A stretch of DNA of 64,000 bases from Rubritalea squalenifaciens DSM 18772 (GTDB lineage: Bacteria; Verrucomicrobiota; Verrucomicrobiia; Verrucomicrobiales; Akkermansiaceae). The notes beneath the pieces were generated by a model that had not been told where the DNA came from, did no database searches, and saw only the letters and a program-made list of their open reading frames with translations. Numbering within the stretch: the first letter of the stretch is position 1; every line of letters starts with the position of its first letter. This document shows positions 1-9,244 of this stretch, one piece after another. The position numbers and the translations under genes were made by a program. The stretch lies in contig NZ_FQYR01000006.1 in the NCBI RefSeq assembly GCF_900141815.1, positions 62,001-126,000 on the forward strand, read 5' to 3'.

Positions 1-696
1 CGTTACAAGAAGCCGGGTCGAGTGCTTGACGGGGTGATCGATCGTTATGGGGCGGATGCTGTCGTCCTGATGTCCCCGACGGTACATTGGTCTACCGAGG
101 CAGCGAGAAGGTTACCCACTTTTCAATTTGGAGGGGCGTTCTCTGCGAACCCCAGTTTAAGTTTGTGTAGCTTCGCCTTGGATAGTGAATTGGTCCCCTT
201 GATTCAGTTTTTTGTGGATCAGGGACACAGGAAGATCTTTGTTCCGACACCTAACGAAGAGTTGGTCAATGCGATCCAGAATGCCTACCGGAGCGTGTTT
301 GGTGATTCCATGACTCAGTCCGAGATGGATGAACTGGTGCAGGTGTTTCCCGAGAGGGTGCCTCAGGCATGGAGGGGATACTGGAAAAAGGCCTTGATGC
401 AGGTGAACCCGACAGCGGTCATGTTGTTAGATGACAATGCGATGCTCTCGCTCTATGGTTTTTGCGCGGAAGTGGGTATCAAGATTCCCAGAGATTTGTC
501 GGTACTGAGTTTGAGTTACGATGAGAGGTTCGAGTGGATGCAGCCGGTTCCCGTGATGACGCGCTTTCCGATCAAGAAGGCGATTAAGCTTTTCAAAAGC
601 TGGATGCGAGGAGGCTTGGAGTCCGTAGGAAAGAACTTCTTGCAAGTTGAGTTACGGAAGGGTGAAAGCATAGGCCCGGCGCGTAAAGGAGTCTAA
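1..696 (+). CDS. GntR-type regulator with sugar-binding-like effector domain, 5' truncated by window edge
   Basis: The reading frame is open from base 1 (it begins RYKKPGR before the GTG at 22), so the N-terminal DNA-binding part lies outside the window. What remains matches the effector half of two complete paralogues at 16163-17260 and 21220-22302: all share a (Y/H)xADA(V/I)(L/I) strand, a gG turn after a PTF/PTY/PVF segment, a GHRKI-like segment, QVNPTAVMLLDD and a conserved tail ending in KSWMRGGLESVG. The fold is that of LacI/GalR periplasmic-binding-protein-like sensors, so it probably binds a sugar or related metabolite and controls a nearby glycan gene. The convergent glycosidase-like gene at 798-3647 is an obvious candidate target, but no operator was recognised. 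The family call is confident; ligand and targets are unknown. Confidence 0.75.
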   Translation, partial: RYKKPGRVLDGVIDRYGADAVVLMSPTVHWSTEAARRLPTFQFGGAFSANPSLSLCSFALDSELVPLIQFFVDQGHRKIFVPTPNEELVNAIQNAYRSVFGDSMTQSEMDELVQVFPERVPQAWRGYWKKALMQVNPTAVMLLDDNAMLSLYGFCAEVGIKIPRDLSVLSLSYDERFEWMQPVPVMTRFPIKKAIKLFKSWMRGGLESVGKNFLQVELRKGESIGPARKGV

Positions 697-707
697 GCGG
701 TGAACAG

Positions 708-745
708 AAAAGCCTGCCGTACCAAGTGTACTAGCAGGCTTTTTA
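708..745. terminator. Bidirectional rho-independent terminator
   Basis: GCCTGC (712-717) pairs with GCAGGC (734-739), with an A-tract before and a T-tract after the stem. It lies between convergent genes ending at 696 and 798 and can serve both. Confidence 0.8.
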
Positions 746-797
746 TTGCAGTGAGTTATCGACGTCACGAAACGATTTCGTGTACTGGTTATGTGAG

Positions 798-3647
798 TTA
801 TTTGAAAATCACATAAGAGAATCCCTTAGCTGGAACCTTGATAGTGATGAAGGCTCGCTGGTTGGAGTCCAGTGTGGTGCTCTCGGCTTGTTTGCCATCG
901 ATGCTGAAGCGGACATTGCCGCTCAGGCCAGCATAGTAGAGCGGGACGGCGATCTGCTTGGTAATTTCTTTCTCCGTGGGGTTGAAAACGGCGAGAAGTG
1001 CTTTTTCCTTGAGCTGGGGATTGACGTGCAGCATCCAGTCGAGATCGAGCCCGTCCGCGCGTCGGCCATGGATGAGATCGGATTCAAGAATGTCGCGGTG
1101 CATCTTGAACCAGGAAACGACTTCAGTGACCATTTGCTTGGTGTCCTCCGTATCATAGATGCGAGTTCCGCGGTAGCAGGCCTGCACTCCGAGCGCGAGA
1201 TTGGAGAGCATCATGGTCTTGTAATGGGGGAGGTGCTCCTTGAGTGGCTCAATGGTGGCCGCTGCGCCGCCGCCATGGTACTGAGTGAGAGGGACGAACA
1301 TCCAGCCCATGGAGGGAGTTTTGAGCCAAGTGCCATCATAGATATTCTGGCGGGTGTGGATGCGCTGCATGGCACGTGGGAGGGACCAGTTCACTTCGCG
1401 GTATCCCATGGTGCATTTGTTAGCCCCGTTGAGGTAGTAGTAGTCCGGGAAGTTCATGAAGACGCCTTTGGCGCGGAGGTGCTTGAAGAAATCTGTCCAA
1501 AGTCTCCAGTGCACCCAGCGGGAATCGCTCAGGCCCTTCTGGAGTGGTGGGCGCGCAGTGGTGTCTTCATCACCAGGGTAGGTGCCGTCGTTCTCGAAGA
1601 CGGTGAATCCTGTCTTGTCAAAGCAGTTGTAGAGCTTGGCGAGGTATTTTTGCCCCCATTCGCTGGTGATGGACGGGCAGTTGCCGTGGGTGGGGCGGAC
1701 TCCCTTAGGTGGAACGATGTCGTTGCCGCCACCTATGCGGCGGGAGGAATAGAGTGAGTAGGAGCCCAGATCGATACCCTTGCTCTTGGCGTAGTCGTTC
1801 ACCTCTTTCCATTGGGCAAGGTAATCAGGAGAATCGTTCTCCATGTTGAAGCCGGAGCCGAAGGAGAGAATCACCATTTCAAAACCAGTCTCCGCAGCCT
1901 GGTCGATGGCAGTCTTGACGACCTTTGGGTCGGAGGACTTGCAGTGAAGCATGATCGGGTTCTCTGTGACCCAGGGAGCGATGGTGCGGTAGAGTTTACG
2001 GCGGGCTAGGCCGCGGCGTTCTCTGTCCGTCGAGTCCTGCACGAGCTCAAAGGTATAGAAACTCTCGAAGGTGTCGCCGGCCTTGATGGTTTGGTCTGGT
2101 CCGCGAGCGGGCTCGACTTTGAGGAGGCAGGGCGTCTTAAGCAGGTAGTTCACCTGGGTCTTGAAGGCTGGGTCAGTTTTCCAGAAAACGGAATAGCGGT
2201 CGGCGTTCTCTGCGGCGAGACCGCCCATGGCCATGTCTGTTTCTACGTCTAACACATCAGGGTGCTCGATCGGGCGACCGGCTCGCGACTCAACGAGGTT
2301 GTTCTTTTCGACAACGGCGAGTGTCTCGGCGTTGAAGCGGTCCAAGTTGATGTCTTTATCTGTGTTGTTAGAAACGGTGATCCACTTGCTGAGCGCTGGG
2401 ATGCCGTCGTAGATCTCGTAATGAACAGAAACGGTTACGTCTCGCTGGGATTTTTCTTTTTCAGCGAGATGTTGCAGCTTGTTCTGATCGAACATGGAAT
2501 AGAAAGAGATGCTGTTGATACGGAGGCGGACGAGCTCTCCGTCTGCGTCACGGTCAGTCGTGCCGCCTTTCATGTCGAGCTTACCAACGCGGAAGGCAGT
2601 TGCTTGCCCTGCTTGAACGGGCATCGGCAGCGTATGGTAGCTCTTCCATTGGCCGCCTGAGGGCCTCGCCTCGAAGTGGAGAGTCAGTCCTTCGATGCGG
2701 ATACGCAGAGTCCAGTCCTTGGAGAGATCGATCTTTTCGTTGCCACTGACATTGGGAAGTTCCTTGGTGCCATCCCAGATGCCAAGAACGGGGCGGTTCA
2801 CATTGGCGAGGCCTGCCGGGCGTAGGTTGAATTTGACTACGCGGTCCTTGTAGACGAGTGCAATGCCTGGCCCCCAGGAGGATGAGTCGTCTGTGCCGGC
2901 ATTGATCTCAGCCTCCACGAGTGAGGTTCCTTTCGGGAGTGGACGCTCGGCAACCACGGCAGTGTCAGGCAGGGTGTAGATTTCTCCCGGCTTGCCCTCG
3001 TTCTCAAAAGAGGATCGCTCGTGCTTTGGGCTGGTGCGAATCTTCCAGCCGGAGTCGATCTTCTTGAATTCGTCGTTATAGAGTAGTTTACGGCCAAGTG
3101 CAGAGGCTGTGGTGACTGAGCTTGCTAGATCGCTAGCGCTTGGTTCAGGCAGGCGGTAGTCGAGGCGGAGATACTTGCCCTTCGGTGGCCAGACGACGTT
3201 TGGAGCATGACGGCGGATTTTTCCCCACTGGAGGCGCTCTTTGGGGTCGCCGATCTCGTGACCGACGAGGGTGAGGGCATTCTTGGCAGGTTTCTGTGCC
3301 TTGAGGGTCGCTTCATCAATAAAGGCGCGATTGAGCTGACCGGTGACGCCGCCGATGGAGTAGGTGACACCATCGATAGTGACGGAGCCCTCCTGCTCGA
3401 CAGCCCGGATGACGGTCTGTCCTGTCATTAGGTTGTTGAACGCGGTGGTGGTGCCGAGCTTGGTGTCGATGACGCGTTCGAAGAGGCCATTGCTGAGGGT
3501 GATGGTGCTTGGACCGGTTTTGATCTCAGCCTTGAAGCTGGTGTTGTTTAAGAGCCAGTCCTGCTTGAGTTGGTAGTTCTGCGGCATCTGAGCCAGTGAG
3601 GTGCCCGCTAGTGCCAGTGAGAGGAGTAAGCCTTTAGAGAAATTCAT
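798..3647 (-). CDS. Large secreted glycosidase-like protein (alpha-galactosidase-like TIM barrel, family unassigned)
   Basis: 949 residues with a clear signal peptide (MNFSKGLLLSLALAGTSLA, cleavage before QMPQ). Residues about 25-540 look like beta-sandwich domains, including a part around 185-380 that reads like a concanavalin-type insert. Residues about 565-860 read as a (beta/alpha)8 barrel: ILSFGSGFNME, GIDLGSYSLYSSRR, FTVFENDGTYPGDED and GVFMNFPDYYYLNG. The END (about 685-687) resembles the end-of-strand acid of clan GH-D/GH31-type alpha-glycosidases. A C-terminal beta domain follows. I do not recognise a named GH family, so substrate and activity are inferred. It starts at an ATG preceded by an AC-rich leader without Shine-Dalgarno, and ends convergently with the regulator at 1-696. 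Confidence 0.6.
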   Translation of the reverse strand: MNFSKGLLLSLALAGTSLAQMPQNYQLKQDWLLNNTSFKAEIKTGPSTITLSNGLFERVIDTKLGTTTAFNNLMTGQTVIRAVEQEGSVTIDGVTYSIGGVTGQLNRAFIDEATLKAQKPAKNALTLVGHEIGDPKERLQWGKIRRHAPNVVWPPKGKYLRLDYRLPEPSASDLASSVTTASALGRKLLYNDEFKKIDSGWKIRTSPKHERSSFENEGKPGEIYTLPDTAVVAERPLPKGTSLVEAEINAGTDDSSSWGPGIALVYKDRVVKFNLRPAGLANVNRPVLGIWDGTKELPNVSGNEKIDLSKDWTLRIRIEGLTLHFEARPSGGQWKSYHTLPMPVQAGQATAFRVGKLDMKGGTTDRDADGELVRLRINSISFYSMFDQNKLQHLAEKEKSQRDVTVSVHYEIYDGIPALSKWITVSNNTDKDINLDRFNAETLAVVEKNNLVESRAGRPIEHPDVLDVETDMAMGGLAAENADRYSVFWKTDPAFKTQVNYLLKTPCLLKVEPARGPDQTIKAGDTFESFYTFELVQDSTDRERRGLARRKLYRTIAPWVTENPIMLHCKSSDPKVVKTAIDQAAETGFEMVILSFGSGFNMENDSPDYLAQWKEVNDYAKSKGIDLGSYSLYSSRRIGGGNDIVPPKGVRPTHGNCPSITSEWGQKYLAKLYNCFDKTGFTVFENDGTYPGDEDTTARPPLQKGLSDSRWVHWRLWTDFFKHLRAKGVFMNFPDYYYLNGANKCTMGYREVNWSLPRAMQRIHTRQNIYDGTWLKTPSMGWMFVPLTQYHGGGAAATIEPLKEHLPHYKTMMLSNLALGVQACYRGTRIYDTEDTKQMVTEVVSWFKMHRDILESDLIHGRRADGLDLDWMLHVNPQLKEKALLAVFNPTEKEITKQIAVPLYYAGLSGNVRFSIDGKQAESTTLDSNQRAFITIKVPAKGFSYVIFK

Positions 3648-3862
3648 GGTTGAGTGTATGCGTGTGCTTTGGTGCGTAGCCGACTATTACTGAGGTGAAA
3701 TAGAGAATGTTGCAGAGTTTCTCAAAATGACATAAATGATTTCTTTGAGTTTTTTTGAGGCGGCTTGTTAACAAATGGATGTGTGGCGTCCTGTAGAAAT
3801 GCATCCTTTGTATTCAACGGCTTAATGACGTGGTTTTAGGGGGGTGAACTAATACGCAGACA

Positions 3863-4711
3863 ATGAAACTTACACCAAATCTACTCATTACATTGGCGGC
3901 TATTGGGCTGACGCACAGTGCGAGCGCGGCTCTGGTAGCTCAATGGGAATTTGACGAGGGAGTGCCGACAAGCTCTCCGACTAACGGTTCCTATACGACA
4001 TACGAAACAGTCTCCGGCACCAACAGTGGAACGTTTTGGGGCGCCTCCGTACGCGCCTACGATAACTCCGCGGGAATCGGAGCTAGCCCACAAGGCGGGG
4101 GCCATGCCTATTTTGATGCTACAGGAACAGGCAATGATCCTCACGTGATTGTGGATACTACCGTACAAGGCAATCTGCCTGTGGGTAGCTCCAGCAGGAC
4201 GATCATGGCCTGGATCAATGCTGATGCCAGCCAGCCGCATACAGGAAATATTTTCTCCTATGGAACGAATCTTACTGGAGAGCGTGCCTCGTTCCGTCTT
4301 GATACCACAGGGGCGATCCGCTTCGAAGTCCAAGGTGGCTATACTTATGGTGGGGCTGATTTGCGTGGTGCAGGCTGGACTCACGTCGCCGTAGTGATCG
4401 ATGATTTTAATACCGACACCACCACAGATGTCAGCGAGGCCAAGCTCTATGTGAATGGTGTTGAAGTGGGTTCCTATACCAGTGCAGCACAGGCCATCAA
4501 TACGGTGGCTGGTGGGATCAATACCTCGATCGGCAACTCGAGCCAGAACTACGCCACTAGTGGCTTCAATGGCGGGATCGATGATGTACGTATTTACGAT
4601 ACCGCTCTGACTCAGGGGGAAATCGCATCGATTGTAGCCGTGCCTGAACCTAGCTCCACAGCCTTGATCGGGCTTGCTGGTCTCGGTTTTATCCTTCGCC
4701 GGAGGCGGTAG
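3863..4711 (+). CDS. PEP-CTERM protein with LamG/concanavalin A-like domain
   Basis: 282 residues. There is a signal peptide (about 1-22, ending SASAA), then a LamG-type jelly-roll: LVAQWEFDEG opens it, followed by RTIMAWINAD, WTHVAVVIDD, AKLYVNGVEVGSY and GGIDDVRIYDTALTQGEI, the signature order of LamG_3/ConA-like domains. The C-terminus is a PEP-CTERM tag: VPEPSS, a Gly/Leu-rich hydrophobic helix, then RRRR. Family knowledge says the tag is recognised by an exosortase at the inner membrane and the protein is delivered to the envelope or exopolysaccharide. It probably binds carbohydrate. It is followed by its own terminator and a second PEP-CTERM gene. Confidence 0.85.
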   Translation: MKLTPNLLITLAAIGLTHSASAALVAQWEFDEGVPTSSPTNGSYTTYETVSGTNSGTFWGASVRAYDNSAGIGASPQGGGHAYFDATGTGNDPHVIVDTTVQGNLPVGSSSRTIMAWINADASQPHTGNIFSYGTNLTGERASFRLDTTGAIRFEVQGGYTYGGADLRGAGWTHVAVVIDDFNTDTTTDVSEAKLYVNGVEVGSYTSAAQAINTVAGGINTSIGNSSQNYATSGFNGGIDDVRIYDTALTQGEIASIVAVPEPSSTALIGLAGLGFILRRRR

Positions 4712-4742
4712 TTAGATTCTGTTAAAGAGATACGTTTTGATC

Positions 4743-4774
4743 AGCGGTACTGCCTAAGGTGGTGCCGCTTTTTT
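4743..4774 (+). terminator. Rho-independent terminator
   Basis: AGCGGTAC (4743-4750) pairs, with one G-T, with GTGCCGCT, followed by TTTTTT. It ends the LamG PEP-CTERM gene. Confidence 0.7.
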
Positions 4775-4915
4775 GTGAAAAGAATGTCTCTGGAGACTTC
4801 AAGAAAAAAAGAATTCCAGGAAGTCTGTTAACGTCGAAGCACTCTTGATCCTAGTTTAGTTGTACTCTCTCTTTGCCCGTCATAGGGGAGCTCATAACAA
4901 TATGAAATAGAACCC

Positions 4916-5635
4916 ATGAAGTATAAATCTACAATACTCACTATCGCTGTCACGGGATTCATGATTACCGCATCGAATGCGGCAATCGTGTGGACAGGTG
5001 CAGCTGACACAAACTTCTGGAATGATGCGAACTGGGACTTCGGAGGCTCCTCCGTGACTGCCGGTGAATTCAATCCAAATACAGCGTTCAACGATGATGT
5101 TGTCATCAGCAACGCCACAGGAGTCACCACCGTCGACGGTGAAGGCATCCTGATCAACGACGGCTTCAGCCTGACCCTTGATAACTCAGACATCTTTGTT
5201 AACGGTGCCGCTGGTACCTCAGGCATCAAAGGTGTGGCTGCTGGTGCTGCCTCTACTTTCAATCTGGCCAATGGCTCTGTTCTCAACACACAGTTTGCTA
5301 CTACTGGTGCTGATGTGAATGTGGATGGTACCAGTGAGATCATTTTCCGAGGTGGTGGTGACCCGATCAACTCCCAGACTGATCAAACAAACATCTTCCT
5401 TGCGATCGGTGGTAAGTTGACCCTCCCTACTCTTGCTGAGTTCACTGAGCAGGCAGACACCCAGGGTGGTGCCATCTATGTGAATGGTGTGCAGGTGACA
5501 GGGTCTAACGTGAATGATCTCTTCACCTTCACAGACAACGGGGGTTCATTCACAGGTACAGCTGTTCCAGAGCCTAGCTCCACTGCTCTGATCGGCCTTG
5601 CTGGTCTGGGCTTGGTGCTTCGCCGCAGACGATAA
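4916..5635 (+). CDS. PEP-CTERM secreted protein, WTG/NW-type
   Basis: 239 residues with a signal peptide (about 1-22, ending ASNA) and an N-terminal block IVWTGAADTNFWNDANWDF that recurs in modified form in the proteins at 27678-28667 and 28850-29587. The body is low-complexity beta-rich (many G, T, N, D), like passenger-type beta-helices. Near the C-terminus is GGDPINSQ..QT followed by LTLP..AEFTEQ, nearly shared with 27678-28667, then VPEPSS-hydrophobic-RRRR. It is secreted, and anchoring by exosortase is inferred from the tag. No catalytic motif is visible; a structural or matrix role is a guess. Confidence 0.8.
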   Translation: MKYKSTILTIAVTGFMITASNAAIVWTGAADTNFWNDANWDFGGSSVTAGEFNPNTAFNDDVVISNATGVTTVDGEGILINDGFSLTLDNSDIFVNGAAGTSGIKGVAAGAASTFNLANGSVLNTQFATTGADVNVDGTSEIIFRGGGDPINSQTDQTNIFLAIGGKLTLPTLAEFTEQADTQGGAIYVNGVQVTGSNVNDLFTFTDNGGSFTGTAVPEPSSTALIGLAGLGLVLRRRR

Positions 5636-5664
5636 TCGATTGAGATAAATCGTAATACTATTCC

Positions 5665-5696
5665 AGCGGTACAGTGTGAGGCTGTACCGCTTTTTT
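5665..5696 (+). terminator. Rho-independent terminator
   Basis: Perfect 10-bp stem AGCGGTACAG (5665-5674) with CTGTACCGCT (5682-5691), followed by T6. It ends the PEP-CTERM gene at 4916-5635. Confidence 0.85.
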
Positions 5697-5748
5697 ATGG
5701 TGTGATTATGCTTGCTCAGATTTATTGAGGAAGATGAGGCCCTATGGT

Positions 5749-8391
5749 TTATTGCTTGTTGAGTCTTTTAAGTTGTTTGCCGGCAAGAGAGCCAGGAATC
5801 CAGATCGCGTTTTTGAGAGGCATTCTGTTCTCGGCTTTGTCTGGTAGGCCGATAAGCAGAGGGGTGCTGTTACGGCTGATATAGCGGGCGAGATCTTGAT
5901 CCAGACTTGCATCTTCTGGAAGGTAATAGTGGAGCTTCACCTCTTTGTTGAGGAGGTCCTTGTCTCCATTAATAACTTTGAGGATAGTGTAGGTGAAGTT
6001 GAGCGCTCGCATGCCGTCTGGAGTGCCGGACTTCTTCTGACCGGGTTTGAAGAGTTCGACCTGCTTGATCTTGCCGAAGCCGATGAAGGTGCCGTCAGCA
6101 TAGGCCTTGGCGAGTTCTTCATCGGAGCCGAGCAGTTTGGTACCTGTCTTGGTGTAGAGGTGCATGTCGTACTCACCGGCGGGGATGAACAGCTGCTGAC
6201 TGCCGTAGTCCAGAATCGGCTTGAAGGAGAGCAGGGCGTCTGCGCCGAGGATTCCGTCTACTTTCTCGTTCTTGACTTTGCCAATATCTCCGATGAGGGC
6301 TGGAATGCTGTCTACTGTGGCTGCACCGATCTGCATTTGGTCGATGCTATGCACTCCGATAGAGGCTTGATTAATTCCGCCTGCTCCCCTGACACGGCCA
6401 TCTACTTTCAAGGAGTCTAGCCCGAGGCGTTCTGCCGCATCGGAATAGATGATGGTGGAGGAGGCTCCTGTATCTAGCAGAAGGTGTGCTGGCTTACCGT
6501 TGATCAAGACATCAATGGTAATGTGATTTTTGGCGATGTGTAGAGGGTGTGGTTTCAAGTCTGAGCGCTGAGTGATCTCAGCGAGCTCGATCTTGCGGTT
6601 CTTATTGTAGTAAAGTTCATTGCTTGAGAGATCCATGACGGCGTGAATCTGAGAGAAATAGTCACCACCCAGTAGGGCGTCGAAACCATTGTTATGCAGG
6701 TTAGTGCTTCTGAACTCCTGTTTGTTGGCAGTGGCTTTTCCGAGTTGGAAAGTCTCTGTGGTGACGGTGTTGAGGTTGGCTAGACCACCGGCTCCTCTGG
6801 AGAATGCCAGTGAATCTTTTCCAGCTTCAAGACCGAGCTTGCTCAGACTGCCGGAATCCAGAACGGTAGATTGAGCTCCGGTGTCTAACATGAGAATGGC
6901 TTCCTTGCCGTTGATGCTGGATTTGACGGTCCAGTAGTTCTTGCCGCTTGGTTCCAAAGTCATGGCAAGCTTATGGGTGCCTTCAGGAACGGTAAGTTCA
7001 AGAGGTTTGGCTGCTTTGGATGCCTGCAGTGTTTTGAAGACGCGCTCGACTTGTTTTTCGTTCACCGGCACGCCTGCTTTGCGCATGGTCTCGCGGATTT
7101 CTTCCCTGGTGGAACCAGGTTGGAAGGAGAGGCCTACAGCATTACCTTTGTTATCGTTGAGACTCTGGAGTTGCTTGCGGATCATTTTGATGAAGGTGGC
7201 CGTAGTTGGGTGGCCGCCCTTCTCGAGAGCTTTTTGGATTTCCTCGTCTGTGGACTCAGCGTTGAGGCCACGTAGGTCGAAGCGTCGTGAGGTCTTTGGA
7301 GCCGATCTCTCCTTCTTGAGAGCCTGCTGTAATTCCTGAGTCTGTTTGACGGCGGCATCCAGTTGCTCGTCGCTGGCTTCTGCAGAGACATTGCTGATCA
7401 ACTTGCGAATGGCCTCTGGCTGGCTCATTGATGAGAGAAGGATGGAGCCAGTGCCGAAGTCTACGACTGCCCCACTTGCTTTGAGAAAGGGTGCCCCAAT
7501 GATGCCCCCGTATGGTGGTGCGCCTTCTGGAAGGGAAAGCTCGACAGTGCGCGGCATGGCGAGAAATTCTGCCTGCGGCAGGATGAAGTTGTCCGCAAAG
7601 GTGACGTTCTGAAGGCGTGCGATCTGTAGTTTGTCCAGTTGTCCGAGGGTGCCGCCTCGTACCTTGTGATTGCTGTCTCGAAGTTCGGCCTTAAGTTCGG
7701 TTGCTAATTTGGCGTCGATAATGTCTGAGCCAGCACCGGTATCCATGAGGAAGGAGTAGTCTTTGCCATTGATGTTCAGATAGAGGAAGGGGAGGCCCTG
7801 CGGGCTACGGTGCAGTGGCAGTGCCCAACCTCCCTTGGACAGGCAAGACTGGCGCTGCAGAGAGGATGGTATTTTATTTGTCGGGATGAAGAAGGTGTTC
7901 TCCGAATAGCTTACAATGGCGCGGGATAGATAGAGGAACTGTGATCCCAGCAGCCCTCCAAAGGGGAGTTCCTCAGTGCCGAAATCTTTTTCGAGCGGGA
8001 TGGGGGAGGCGATGACCTTTTTATTTTTGAGGACAATCGCACCGCCGATATTTATTTTGTCAAAGCTGGTGGAGTAGAGCTTCCCTTTACCAGTGATGCC
8101 TTGGACTTCTCCAGCATTTTCAAGTGTCTTGCCGAGGGATTTGGCGAGCTTCTCTGTGACGACGATTTCCTGGGAAGCACCACTATCGACCAAGAAAGCG
8201 GCTTTCCTGTCCTCGACTCCGACCACCGTGAGGAGGTGTGAGCCTTTGGTATCGCTGAGTTTGAGCTTGTGGTATCCTTGGCCTTTCTCGACCTGGTTTC
8301 GCTTGGGTGGAGCGGCTGGGGTGTCGTCTGCCAGCGCTGGAGTTAGCAGCGCTAGACCGAGAGATAGATGAAGGATCTTGTGTGTTTTCAT
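5749..8391 (-). CDS. Secreted protein with four retropepsin-like aspartic protease lobes
   Basis: 880 residues from the ATG at 8391, chosen because MKTHKILHLSLGLALLTPALA is a good signal peptide; the frame extends 15 codons further upstream. There are four single-lobe aspartyl-protease-like units, each with a hydrophobic-D(T/S)GA motif and a downstream hydrophobic-hydrophobic-G: LVDSGAS (D69) with GGLLG; LMDTGAG (D217) with GGIIG; LDTGAQ (D503) with ALLGG; LDTGAS (D640) with GILGA. Between lobes 2 and 3 (about 335-465) are helical repeats of the type TDEEIQKALEKGG / TREEIRETMRKAG. A unique C-terminal domain covers about 750-880. All four aspartates are present, so two intramolecular active sites are possible. 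Substrate unknown. It lies 93 bp downstream of the SGNH/sulfatase pair on the same strand. Confidence 0.75.
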   Translation of the reverse strand: MKTHKILHLSLGLALLTPALADDTPAAPPKRNQVEKGQGYHKLKLSDTKGSHLLTVVGVEDRKAAFLVDSGASQEIVVTEKLAKSLGKTLENAGEVQGITGKGKLYSTSFDKINIGGAIVLKNKKVIASPIPLEKDFGTEELPFGGLLGSQFLYLSRAIVSYSENTFFIPTNKIPSSLQRQSCLSKGGWALPLHRSPQGLPFLYLNINGKDYSFLMDTGAGSDIIDAKLATELKAELRDSNHKVRGGTLGQLDKLQIARLQNVTFADNFILPQAEFLAMPRTVELSLPEGAPPYGGIIGAPFLKASGAVVDFGTGSILLSSMSQPEAIRKLISNVSAEASDEQLDAAVKQTQELQQALKKERSAPKTSRRFDLRGLNAESTDEEIQKALEKGGHPTTATFIKMIRKQLQSLNDNKGNAVGLSFQPGSTREEIRETMRKAGVPVNEKQVERVFKTLQASKAAKPLELTVPEGTHKLAMTLEPSGKNYWTVKSSINGKEAILMLDTGAQSTVLDSGSLSKLGLEAGKDSLAFSRGAGGLANLNTVTTETFQLGKATANKQEFRSTNLHNNGFDALLGGDYFSQIHAVMDLSSNELYYNKNRKIELAEITQRSDLKPHPLHIAKNHITIDVLINGKPAHLLLDTGASSTIIYSDAAERLGLDSLKVDGRVRGAGGINQASIGVHSIDQMQIGAATVDSIPALIGDIGKVKNEKVDGILGADALLSFKPILDYGSQQLFIPAGEYDMHLYTKTGTKLLGSDEELAKAYADGTFIGFGKIKQVELFKPGQKKSGTPDGMRALNFTYTILKVINGDKDLLNKEVKLHYYLPEDASLDQDLARYISRNSTPLLIGLPDKAENRMPLKNAIWIPGSLAGKQLKRLNKQ

Positions 8392-8484
8392 AGAAATGCG
8401 GATATGTCTGCGTGTAGAACGCAACGGTATCCGCATTTTGCTGAAATGCGTCTCTGCTTAGAGTGGTGTAGAAATGGGTCCGGT

Positions 8485-9231
8485 CTAAGGCTTTTCCTTC
8501 AGGCCGAGCTTCTCAAGTTCGGGTTTAAGGGCGGTGGCCCAGATCTGGTAGCCTCTGGCATTGGGGTGGAGGCGGTCAGGCATAATGACCTTGGGGAGTT
8601 GGCCTTTGGGGTCGAGGAACTTGTTGCCGATGTCCGCATAGTGGACGTAGTCGCGCTCACCGAGCTTGGAGATGAGAGTATTGATCTTGTTATTGGTTAC
8701 GCGTTTGCCGTCCTTAGGGTTGGCACCACGCGGGAAAATAGCATGGAGGATGATCTGAGTCTCCGGGGAGCGCTGGTGAATTTCATCGATGATGAGCTGG
8801 ATGCCTGCGGCAGTTTCTTCCGCAGGCTGTCCTTTCTCAAAGCCGGTGTTGTTGGTGCCGATCATGACGACGGCGACCTTGGGTTTGAGGTCCTTTGGCC
8901 AGGCGCCATTCTGGAGGCGCCAGAGCACGTGTTCGGTGCGGTCACCACCAATGCCGAGGTTAAGCGCTCCGAACTTGGCGAAATTGTTTGCCCAGACTTT
9001 CTTTCCAGCGCGTTCCCAACTGTGGGTGATGGAGTCGCCGACAAAAACAAGCTGGTAGTCCTTGGTGTTGGTATTGGCGCGTTTGACGAGTAGTTCGTGA
9101 CGTTCTTTCCAGGATGGTGCCCATTTGTCCGTGCGCTCGGCAGGAACAGTGGAGCGGGAGTTGGCGACTTCGGTAGAGACCTGTGCGAGAAGTGGGGTAG
9201 CTAGTATTAGCGTCAGGAATAATGCTTTCAT
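8485..9231 (-). CDS. Secreted SGNH/GDSL hydrolase (PAF-acetylhydrolase-like esterase)
   Basis: 248 residues from the ATG at 9231, which gives a signal peptide (MKALFLTLILATPLLA); the frame stays open far upstream into the sulfatase gene, but those extra codons lack a signal. SGNH blocks are all visible: FVGDSITHSW (block I, nucleophile Ser), NLGIGGDRTEHVLWRL (II), IGTNNTG (III) and MPDRLHPNARGY (V, Asp/His). This is the GDSL lipase/acylhydrolase family, close to PAF acetylhydrolase beta/gamma subunits and to acetyl-xylan-type esterases. It starts 13 bp after the sulfatase stop, so the two are almost certainly one operon; together they suit removal of acyl and sulfate groups from a polysaccharide. 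Confidence 0.85.
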   Translation of the reverse strand: MKALFLTLILATPLLAQVSTEVANSRSTVPAERTDKWAPSWKERHELLVKRANTNTKDYQLVFVGDSITHSWERAGKKVWANNFAKFGALNLGIGGDRTEHVLWRLQNGAWPKDLKPKVAVVMIGTNNTGFEKGQPAEETAAGIQLIIDEIHQRSPETQIILHAIFPRGANPKDGKRVTNNKINTLISKLGERDYVHYADIGNKFLDPKGQLPKVIMPDRLHPNARGYQIWATALKPELEKLGLKEKP

Positions 9232-9244
9232 GGTGATGTGAGTG

